Origin: an uncultured Lachnospiraceae bacterium
Lineage (GTDB): Bacteria; Bacillota; Clostridia; Lachnospirales; Lachnospiraceae
Length of the DNA stretch: 64,000 nt
Direction of reading: 5' to 3'
NCBI GenBank assembly: GCA_947305245.1
Contig: CAMZDG010000009.1
Location: forward strand, 32,639 to 96,638
The position numbers were made by a program, and so were the translations under genes. Under the pieces are notes generated by a model. The model was given only the letters and a program-made list of their open reading frames with translations. It was not told the origin of the DNA and searched no databases. Of the stretch, positions 54,572 to 59,299 are shown piece by piece (position 1 is the stretch's first letter; each line of letters opens with the position of its first letter).

Positions 54572-54600
54572 TTATTCTCATTGCAAGCCATGCTTGCCAG

Positions 54601-54671
54601 TGTGACCGAAGGGAATCGAACCCTCATGAGCGGATCCACAATCCGCCGTTCTGCCATTAAACTACAGCCAC
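54601..54671 (-). tRNA. tRNA-His(GUG) without G-1:C73
   Basis: Acceptor GTGGCTG / CGGTCAC, anticodon arm GCGGA-TTGTGGA-TCCGC. Position -1 is U and 73 is A, so the normal His identity pair G-1:C73 is not encoded. No CCA. Confidence 0.87.
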
Positions 54672-54673
54672 AG

Positions 54674-54763
54674 CGTCTGCAGGAGGACTTGAACCTCCAC
54701 GCCGTTTTCGCGACTACTCCCCGCCTTCCAAACGGGTGCCTTACCAGTTAGGCTTATACAGAC
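54674..54763 (-). tRNA. tRNA-Ser(GGA)
   Basis: Type II, 90 nt. Acceptor GTCTGTA / TGCAGAC, anticodon arm CCCGT-TTGGAAG-GCGGG, long variable arm, discriminator G. No CCA encoded. Confidence 0.9.
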
Positions 54764-54773
54764 AAAGTATGAG

Positions 54774-54856
54774 CGCCGCCTGAGAGACTCGAACTCCCAA
54801 ATCTAAATGATCACCCGTGTTCGGGACGGGCGGGCTGCCAATTACCCCAAGACGGC
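54774..54856 (-). tRNA. tRNA-Ser(CGA) with C33
   Basis: Type II, 83 nt. Acceptor GCCGTCT / AGGCGGC, anticodon arm CCCGT-CCCGAAC-ACGGG: C33. Variable arm of about 15 nt. No CCA encoded. Confidence 0.85.
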
Positions 54857-54864
54857 ATTTTTCA

Positions 54865-54949
54865 CGCTGAAGGAGGGATTCGAACCCTCGGACCCTTTCG
54901 GGCCTCCGGTTTTCAAGACCGGCGCGTTAGGCCTCTCCGCCACCTCAGC
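54865..54949 (-). tRNA. tRNA-Ser(UGA)
   Basis: Type II, 85 nt. Acceptor GCTGAGG / CTTCAGC, anticodon arm CCGGT-CTTGAAA-ACCGG, variable arm GGCCCGAAAGGGTC. The most canonical tRNA of the set. No CCA encoded. Confidence 0.95.
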
Positions 54950-54959
54950 ATTACCAAAT

Positions 54960-54997
54960 AAAAAAGACCTTTCCAGATCATGAAATCCGAAAAGGTC
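54960..54997 (-). terminator. terminator inside the tRNA array
   Basis: Stem GACCTTT / AAAGGTC followed by TTTTTTATTT on the minus strand. It follows the 37-aa ORF and would separate the last eleven tRNAs from the upstream part of the array. Confidence 0.75.
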
Positions 54998-55023
54998 ATC
55001 CAATGCAGACATGTTGCATATGA

Positions 55024-55137
55024 TTATGACATTAACTCTCCCGATTTCATGCGCACTCTAACAAACCATCTGATAATCTGATGGCTTCGCTGGGATGAAC
55101 ATGAAATTTGACTAAAGTTAAAGTTAAATGCCTTCAT
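55024..55137 (-). CDS. 37-aa small protein within the tRNA array
   Basis: ATG 55137 with AAGGAGAAAGAG directly ahead; TAA at 55026-55024, then an intrinsic terminator 27 nt on. Sequence [20 protein letters not shown] then [17 protein letters not shown]: amphipathic, basic. No family recognised. The good site and the terminator argue that it is translated. Confidence 0.5.
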   Translation of the reverse strand: MKAFNFNFSQISCSSQRSHQIIRWFVRVRMKSGELMS

Positions 55138-55226
55138 CTCTTTCTCTCCTTCTGAACGCCTTTGCGTTCCATCTGATAATACAATATCATCTTTCCTAAG
55201 CGTTGTCATTCTACCTGTGATAGAAT

Positions 55227-55297
55227 CGGGACATCCGGACTCGAACCGGAAACCGGTCGTGTATAAGACGACAGCTCTGCCAATTGCGCTATGTCCC
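55227..55297 (-). tRNA. tRNA-Ile(UAU)
   Basis: Perfect acceptor GGGACAT / ATGTCCC, anticodon arm GTCGT-CTTATAC-ACGAC. Anticodon UAU reads AUA directly; most bacteria use a lysidine-modified CAU tRNA instead. No CCA encoded. Confidence 0.88.
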
Positions 55298-55303
55298 AGT
55301 AAA

Positions 55304-55376
55304 TGCCTGCGTCGGGGGTCGAACCCGAAACCTTCGGATTAAAAGTCCGCTACTCTGCCAGTTAAGTTACGCAGAC
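55304..55376 (-). tRNA. tRNA-Lys(UUU)
   Basis: Acceptor GTCTGCG / CGCAGGC, anticodon loop CTTTTAA, T arm TCGGG-TTCGACC-CCCGA. No CCA encoded. Confidence 0.9.
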
Positions 55377-55377
55377 A

Positions 55378-55436
55378 ATAGGTCTTTTTTCACTTTTGGT
55401 TTTCGTTTCATTCTTTCATTCCTCCTAAACTTCTAG
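55378..55436 (-). other. 61-nt spacer with a 14-codon ORF
   Basis: AGGAGGAATGAAAGA precedes an ATG that reads MKRKPKVKKDLLSA and stops inside the start of tRNA-Lys(UUU). Basic peptide. The ribosome binding site is near-perfect, the ORF tiny. Confidence 0.3.
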
Positions 55437-55510
55437 TAGCACAGGCAGGACTTGAACCTGTAAAAATCGCATCTTGAGTGCGCCGCGTCTTCCAATTGCG
55501 CCACTGTGCC
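55437..55510 (-). tRNA. tRNA-Leu(CAA), type I variable loop
   Basis: Acceptor GGCACAG / CTGTGCT, A73, anticodon arm GCGCA-CTCAAGA-TGCGA. The variable region is only about 5 nt (TTTTT), whereas bacterial leucine tRNAs normally have a long arm. No CCA encoded. Confidence 0.82.
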
Positions 55511-55511
55511 G

Positions 55512-55586
55512 TACTCGCGATGGGATTTGAACCCACACTGTGCCGGTTCTTAGCCGACTCCCTCTTCCAGGTTGGGGTACGCGAGC
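55512..55586 (-). tRNA. tRNA-Leu(AAG), type I variable loop
   Basis: Acceptor GCTCGCG / CGCGAGT, A73, anticodon arm GTCGG-CTAAGAA-CCGGC, variable loop ACAGT (5 nt). D arm long as in leucine tRNAs. No CCA encoded. Confidence 0.83.
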
Positions 55587-55590
55587 TTGA

Positions 55591-55665
55591 TACTCACGAC
55601 GGGAGTCGAACCCGTACTGTCACGGTTCTGGGCCGTGTCCCTCTGCCAGATTGGGGTACGTGAGC
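55591..55665 (-). tRNA. tRNA-Leu(CAG), type I variable loop and C33
   Basis: Acceptor GCTCACG / CGTGAGT, A73, anticodon arm CACGG-CCCAGAA-CCGTG (C33), variable loop ACAGT. Closely related to the adjacent Leu(AAG). No CCA encoded. Confidence 0.83.
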
Positions 55666-55696
55666 ATGCCGCGGAAAGGCATAACCTTCCCGTCGA

Positions 55697-55771
55697 TACC
55701 CCCGACAGGATTCGAACCTGCACCGTAGGCGGTTTAAGCGCCTTGCCTCTTCCAGATTGGACAACGGGGGC
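55697..55771 (-). tRNA. tRNA-Leu(UAA), type I variable loop
   Basis: Acceptor GCCCCCG / CGGGGGT, A73, anticodon arm AGGCG-CTTAAAC-CGCCT, variable loop ACGGT. No CCA encoded. Confidence 0.85.
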
Positions 55772-55872
55772 ATGATATTAAGCTATTCATTTGCAGTCGT
55801 AATCGTAGTCGAAGCATTTCTTTTTCCCCCGTAATCCTTTCACTTTATCGTTGCGTTTTCTCTCTTCCGCAG

Positions 55873-55943
55873 TCCCCTTCCCGGGATTCGAACCCGGATG
55901 TCGTGTCTCGGCGACACGCGTCTTACCGTTAGACGAGAAGGAA
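55873..55943 (-). tRNA. tRNA-Arg(CCG)-like with G33
   Basis: Acceptor TTCCTTC / GAAGGGG (U-G at the end), D and T arms good (CCGGG-TTCGAAT-CCCGG). Anticodon arm CGTGT-CGCCGAG-ACACG gives CCG with G33; the stem could also extend to six pairs with a 5-nt loop. Possibly non-functional. No CCA. Confidence 0.65.
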
Positions 55944-55947
55944 TAGT

Positions 55948-56007
55948 TGAAGTCATTGGGGGCCCGATGTTCTAAAGATCAGATGGCTGCCATTACCCCC
56001 GACTTCA
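55948..56007 (-). pseudogene. tRNA-like segment lacking a T arm
   Basis: A perfect 7-bp acceptor-like stem TGAAGTC / GACTTCA encloses a good D arm (GGGTAATGGCAGCC) and a possible anticodon hairpin CTGAT...ATCGG with a 9-nt loop, but no T arm; instead GGGGG can pair with CCCCC. 60 nt in total, evenly spaced between Arg and Thr tRNAs. Decayed tRNA, or an unusual tRNA mimic. Confidence 0.5.
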
Positions 56008-56008
56008 A

Positions 56009-56081
56009 AGCCAGACCAGGGACTCGAACCCTGAACCTTCTGCTTACAAGGCAGTAGCGCTGCCAATTACGCCAGCCTGGC
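56009..56081 (-). tRNA. tRNA-Thr(UGU)
   Basis: Acceptor GCCAGGC / GTCTGGC, anticodon loop CTTGTAA, T arm CAGGG-TTCGAGT-CCCTG, discriminator U. No CCA encoded. Confidence 0.9.
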
Positions 56082-56092
56082 ATTATATTTAG

Positions 56093-56167
56093 AGCACCAT
56101 GTCGGATTCGAACCGACCCTTTTTCTGCTTGGAGGGCAGACGCCATGGCCAACTAGGCGAATGGTGC
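56093..56167 (-). tRNA. tRNA-Gly(UCC) with C33
   Basis: Perfect acceptor GCACCAT / ATGGTGC, anticodon arm TCTGC-CCTCCAA-GCAGA (C33), T arm GTCGG-TTCGAAT-CCGAC, discriminator U. No CCA encoded. Confidence 0.87.
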
Positions 56168-56172
56168 ATTAG

Positions 56173-56244
56173 CGGCTTCGGAGGGAATCGAACCCTCATC
56201 ATTCGGTAGACAGCCGAGCGTACTAGCCGTTGTACTACGAAGTC
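56173..56244 (-). tRNA. tRNA-Asp(GUC) with U37
   Basis: Acceptor GACTTCG / CGAAGCC (A2-C71 mismatch), anticodon arm CTCGG-CTGTCTA-CCGAA. Position 37 is U, where a purine is almost universal. No CCA encoded. Confidence 0.82.
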
Positions 56245-56249
56245 ATAAG

Positions 56250-56322
56250 TGCGTGATCAGGGGATCGAACCCTGGACTTTCAGATTAAGAGTCTGCTACT
56301 CTTCCAGCTGAGTTAATCACGC
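56250..56322 (-). tRNA. tRNA-Lys(CUU)
   Basis: Perfect acceptor GCGTGAT / ATCACGC, anticodon arm GCAGA-CTCTTAA-TCTGA, T arm CAGGG-TTCGATC-CCCTG. No CCA encoded. Confidence 0.92.
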
Positions 56323-56326
56323 ATGC

Positions 56327-56383
56327 GGCAGGCCAAGCCTGCCATCCCGCCAAATGACGGGATCGACGGTCGCGCCGACCGTC
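56327..56383. repeat. three back-to-back hairpins between tRNA genes
   Basis: GGCAGG/CCTGCC (56327-56343), ATCCCG/CGGGAT (56344-56363) and GACGGTCG/CGACCGTC (56365-56383) follow without spacers and fill the whole gap between tRNA-Lys(CUU) and tRNA-Tyr. Possible processing or folding spacers. Confidence 0.8.
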
Positions 56384-56385
56384 CG

Positions 56386-56469
56386 TGGGAGGGGAAGGAC
56401 TTGAACCTTCAGAAGCCTAAGCCACCTGATTTACAGTCAGGACCGCTGCCAGTTACGGGTTACCCGCCC
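56386..56469 (-). tRNA. tRNA-Tyr(GUA)
   Basis: Type II, 84 nt. Acceptor GGGCGGG / CCCTCCC (C4-U69 mismatch), anticodon arm CCTGA-CTGTAAA-TCAGG, long variable arm. No CCA encoded. Confidence 0.9.
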
Positions 56470-56473
56470 AAAG

Positions 56474-56547
56474 TTGCAGAGACGGGATTTGAACCCGCGT
56501 AACAGGCCTTATGGGGGCCGGCTGGAGCCTCTCCAGTCCACTCTGCT
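56474..56547 (-). tRNA. tRNA with CAU anticodon (Met or Ile2) and C33
   Basis: Anticodon arm CGGCC-CCCATAA-GGCCT (C33), T arm GCGGG-TTCAAAT-CCCGT, acceptor AGCAGAG / CTCTGCA with A1-A72 mismatch. D arm irregular. Elongator Met, initiator or lysidine-Ile cannot be decided. No CCA encoded. Confidence 0.75.
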
Positions 56548-56563
56548 ATGATTTTTATTGAAG

Positions 56564-56636
56564 CTCCCGAGGTGAGACTTGAACTCACAACCTTTCGGTT
56601 AACAGCCGACCGCTCTGCCATTTGAGCTACCCGGAA
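56564..56636 (-). tRNA. tRNA-Asn(GUU)
   Basis: Acceptor TTCCGGG / CTCGGGA, anticodon loop CTGTTAA, T arm GTGAG-TTCAAGT-CTCAC, discriminator G. No CCA encoded. Confidence 0.9.
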
Positions 56637-56672
56637 TTGTCCCCGGCCGCCATGGCCAAGGTGCTTTCACAA

Positions 56673-56727
56673 TCGGAATGGCGGGCCTCGAACCCACGAC
56701 CTCATGTCTTCGTTTCACTACGGTCGG
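56673..56727 (-). pseudogene. 3' fragment of a tRNA gene
   Basis: T arm GTGGG-TTCGAGG-CCCGC followed by an acceptor-like CATTCCG, preceded by D-arm-like GTAGTGAAACG, but no anticodon arm and no matching 5' acceptor strand. Upstream (about 56728-56770) a large hairpin TACCGTC...GACGGTA within GGCGCA...TGCGCC takes its place. Confidence 0.5.
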
Positions 56728-56914
56728 CGCAAAACTACCGTCCCCCGGACGGTATGCGCCCCAAATCACGCATGCATCCATCTACACCTCATCCCGATAT
56801 AAATTTAATCTTCTTTTGTCAAAGTACTTTCATTTCAAGGTTTTGCGGGGTCAGGGGAAGCGCCAACTATCCTGAACCCCCATAAGTTATTTAATTGTTC
56901 CCCCCTCGGGGAAG

Positions 56915-56988
56915 TACTTCGTGCCGGATTCGAACCGAGCATCTCAAGCTTGAGGGGCTTGCGGCGTAGCCAATTTGCCTAACGAAGC
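56915..56988 (-). tRNA. tRNA-Glu(CUC) with C33
   Basis: Acceptor GCTTCGT / ACGAAGT, anticodon arm CAAGC-CCCTCAA-GCTTG (C33), T loop TTCGAAT. No CCA encoded. Confidence 0.85.
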
Positions 56989-56997
56989 ATATATAAA

Positions 56998-57070
56998 CAG
57001 CACCTGCGGGATTTGAACCCGGCCTTTCCAGCGTGAAGGGCTGGCGTCCTAGCCAATAGACCAAGGTGCC
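56998..57070 (-). tRNA. tRNA-Glu(UUC) with C33
   Basis: Acceptor GGCACCT / AGGTGCT, anticodon arm CCAGC-CCTTCAC-GCTGG (C33), T loop TTCAAAT, discriminator G. No CCA encoded. Confidence 0.87.
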
Positions 57071-57073
57071 AAG

Positions 57074-57146
57074 TGGGTGGTAACGGTACCGACCCGTTCT
57101 ATGCGGATTTTCAGTCCGCCGCTTTCACCGTGTAAGCTAACCACCC
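57074..57146 (-). tRNA. tRNA-Phe(GAA), odd T loop
   Basis: Perfect acceptor GGGTGGT / ACCACCC, anticodon arm GCGGA-CTGAAAA-TCCGC. T arm AACGG-GTCGGTA-CCGTT: the T loop lacks the usual TTC start. No CCA encoded. First tRNA of the array. Confidence 0.85.
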
Positions 57147-57321
57147 GTTCTCGAAAGTGGTAGCTTCTAAATCGTTCATGTCCCATCTTCTTTTCCTCCA
57201 AGTAAATTCGCAAAAGTGCCTGTTTCACAGGCATTGCCGCTCCGCGGCTCATTCTTTTGCTCATATTTGCTCGGGTGAAAACAAATGCCGCCTTCGGCGT
57301 CGCTTGTTTTCCTTCCTCGCA
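57147..57321 (-). other. leader of the tRNA array with hairpins and an RBS-bearing ORF start
   Basis: TTGGAGGAAAAGAAG precedes ATG 57181 (MGHERFRSYHFRER...), whose frame runs on through tRNA-Phe and ends in tRNA-Glu(UUC). Upstream are hairpins TGCCTGT/ACAGGCA (57217-57233), GCCGC/GCGGC (57236-57248) and the AAAACAA...TTGTTTT repeat (57278-57310). Confidence 0.45.
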
Positions 57322-57364
57322 ATAAAATAGGGAGTTGTCTTCGATTTCTCCTCAGACAACTCCC
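57322..57364 (-). terminator. terminator of the 62-aa gene
   Basis: Perfect 11-bp stem GGGAGTTGTCT / AGACAACTCCC, then ATTTTATT on the minus strand. Confidence 0.8.
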
Positions 57365-57394
57365 TGGTTATGCTGCATGATGAACGGGCTAATT

Positions 57395-57583
57395 TCACCC
57401 GCCGTTTCTGCACCTGGGCTGTCTGATCCAAGTTTCATATTTACCTTCAATATTCTTTATGTTGGTATACTCGGGGCACTCCAAACTAAAGTCATAGCCC
57501 GAATTTTTGCGCACGAAGTCAAGGCTCATCTGCAGTGAGCTTAGCATGTTCATATGCTGCTTTTGAAGTCTTGTCGTCTTCAT
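57395..57583 (-). CDS. 62-aa small protein upstream of the tRNA array
   Basis: ATG 57583 with GAAGGAGAAAACG ahead; ends at TGA 57397-57395 and is followed by a terminator. It begins MKTTRLQKQHMNMLSSLQMS, has LDFVRKNSGYDFSLECPEY in the middle and ends TWIRQPRCRNGG. Soluble, mixed charge, two Cys. No family recognised. Confidence 0.6.
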   Translation of the reverse strand: MKTTRLQKQHMNMLSSLQMSLDFVRKNSGYDFSLECPEYTNIKNIEGKYETWIRQPRCRNGG

Positions 57584-57621
57584 CGTTTTCTCCTTCACCA
57601 CTTTACTTCACTCATAAAAAC

Positions 57622-57716
57622 CATCTGCTTCGCAGATGTCGTCGCTCCGCGACTTCTGTTTTTATTTCGTGCACGCTCGCACGAAAACAAATGTCTGCTT
57701 CGCAGCCGCTTGTTTT
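57622..57716. repeat. run of hairpins
   Basis: CATCTGC/GCAGATG (57622-57638), GTCGC/GCGAC (57641-57653), TTCGTGC/GCACGAA (57666-57685) and the AAAACAA...TTGTTTT element (57684-57716). With the flanking sequence this explains the gene-free stretch between the 62-aa gene and the promoter at 57795. Confidence 0.75.
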
Positions 57717-57727
57717 CGGTTGCGAGC

Positions 57728-57788
57728 TGCAAAAAAGGAAGCGCCCCTATTTCTTTGTATCAAAAAGAAAAGGATCGGCGCTTCCTTT
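57728..57788 (-). ncRNA. possible short RNA or attenuator: promoter-proximal terminator hairpin
   Basis: 12-bp stem AAAGGAAGCGCC / GGCGCTTCCTTT, an inner TTTCTTT/AAAGAAA stem, then TTTTTT on the minus strand. Predicted transcription from the promoter at 57795-57823 starts at the base of this hairpin, so the default product would be a ~60-nt RNA. Confidence 0.55.
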
Positions 57789-57794
57789 GACCTT

Positions 57795-57823
57795 ATACTA
57801 CTCCATCCGTTAGCATATGTCAA
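57795..57823 (-). promoter_or_regulatory. strong sigma-A promoter
   Basis: TTGACA (57823-57818), 17-bp spacer, TAGTAT (57800-57795). It points toward the hairpins, the 62-aa gene and the tRNA array. Confidence 0.7.
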
Positions 57824-57946
57824 TACCCAATTTGAAAAAATTTCAAAATATTATAAACCATTTGCGATAATGTCCTATTAAACATAAGGGAAAATGTCCC
57901 AAATGCTGATCCGCGCACCTTCAAAACATTCCATTTTCACCAAGGA

Positions 57947-58123
57947 CTATTTCTCCGCTTCCTTCTTATTTCTGATGAACATGCGAATGATGCTAATCCA
58001 AAATCCCACGTTGATCAGTGCCAGCGGGATCCACAGCTTGATGGGCTGGAACATGGAATAAACCAGCAACGCGGTACCTGCCAGTGCCAAAACTAAAGTT
58101 ACGATATCCAAAAACTTCTTCAT
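57947..58123 (-). CDS. 58-aa membrane protein
   Basis: ATG 58123 with AGGAGGATGAGATA ahead, stop TAG 57949-57947. Two hydrophobic segments: FLDIVTLVLALAGTALLVY (residues 4-22) and WIPLALINVGFWISIIRMF (31-49), then a charged tail RNKKEAEK. No family recognised; conserved layout of small two-helix membrane proteins. Confidence 0.75.
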   Translation of the reverse strand: MKKFLDIVTLVLALAGTALLVYSMFQPIKLWIPLALINVGFWISIIRMFIRNKKEAEK

Positions 58124-58359
58124 TATCTCATCCTCCTGAAATTTGCTTTCCCTTTCGGGTTATCTTGTTTACAAATCTCATGATAAGGTCTGAGTTTAAG
58201 GAAATCATTCACAAAATCATAAGGATTTCATAAAGAATGATTTTTGTTTTTGGAAACCGACCCGAATCCATATTCGTCATCTTTCCACACGGCCTTGATA
58301 CACTTCAGAAATATTCTGAAATCTTTGATGAGCAACTCATTGACATTCCATGCATTCAC

Positions 58360-59160
58360 TTAAGATATCTTTATCATTGCAATGCAGATTTCGTCGATGC
58401 GAAAATATGGGAAGCGTTCTGCGAGTTCCTGCCGAATGATCTCCCTGATGTCATCCTTGAATGCCCGAGCATGCGTTGAAGGATCATGTTCCTTCAGGTT
58501 TTGCAATTTGTACTCAATCGTATCCTCTGCCGCACGCAATTGGTTAAAATTGACTTCATCAGGTTTCTGATACCGTAATTCCGCACAAATCTGAAACAGC
58601 TCCTTGCCGTTCGAGAACATCATGGAACCCATTCGATAAAATCGATCCGTGGCAATGTAAAGCAACTCATCCCACTCCTCATCCGCCAGGGACATTTCTT
58701 CCGAGCTTAATCTTTCAAATGTTTCTATGCGATATTTGACGTATATGTCCGCCGCCTTCCTTACGGGCGTTTCAATACTTTGTTCATAGTCACGCTTAGC
58801 CCTTCCGGAAGAAATGTATTCCGAAAGCTCTTCCTTGAATTGCTTCTGAAGAATAATGGATCTTCCAATCCACAAGAGCACGACAATGCCCAGAAATGCT
58901 GCAAATCCCCAATCGATATACGCCGCCCTATCGTTCATTAATTCCATGTTATGGAAGCCACTAGCGATCATACATCCAACCGCAAATGCACCTACCAAAA
59001 GAACAATCACCATGGTTTCCAGGGAAAGCATCAGGATATACTTTTTACTGGAATGCATCTTGCTTTCCGCATTTCTTTGCACGATTCGCCGTTCGCAATC
59101 TTCCAAGGTTTTCTTCATGTCCTCTCGGATCACTTCGTCCAAAGGCTTTTTCTCTGCCAT
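58360..59160 (-). CDS. unknown membrane protein
   Basis: About 266 aa from ATG 59160 (AAGGG 9 nt upstream; ATG 59190 would add ten residues). A charged N-terminal helix (DEVIREDMKKTLEDCERR), two membrane segments (TMVIVLLVGAFAVGCMIAS, then WGFAAFLGIVVLLWIG), and a 150-aa cytoplasmic helical domain ending HARAFKDDIREIIRQ...RIDEICIAMIKIS. No family recognised. Confidence 0.7.
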   Translation of the reverse strand: MAEKKPLDEVIREDMKKTLEDCERRIVQRNAESKMHSSKKYILMLSLETMVIVLLVGAFAVGCMIASGFHNMELMNDRAAYIDWGFAAFLGIVVLLWIGRSIILQKQFKEELSEYISSGRAKRDYEQSIETPVRKAADIYVKYRIETFERLSSEEMSLADEEWDELLYIATDRFYRMGSMMFSNGKELFQICAELRYQKPDEVNFNQLRAAEDTIEYKLQNLKEHDPSTHARAFKDDIREIIRQELAERFPYFRIDEICIAMIKIS

Positions 59161-59299
59161 CTCCCTTAACCCTTCCATTCTGCCTTTCATGTACTATAAA
59201 CCGAAATTAGATGCGACACCTTTAATCCCAGTTATGTCATCTCGAGTACATCAAAATAGTAACTCTAAAAATATACCTTATGCGACAAGAAACTTAATT

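Noticed and set aside
55478..55775. Plus-strand ORFs with repeated motifs such as GFEPTLCRF and TGVEPVLSRF in the tRNA array
   Set aside because: These are six-frame translations of the antisense of leucine tRNA T arms, a well-known annotation artefact.
54019..57146. CRISPR array
   Set aside because: Regularly spaced similar segments are T arms (TTCGANT) of tRNA genes with different cloverleaves, not identical repeats with spacers.
58237..58479. Plus-strand 80-aa ORF
   Set aside because: Overlaps the 3' end of the 58360-59160 gene on the other strand, no ribosome binding site, no family.
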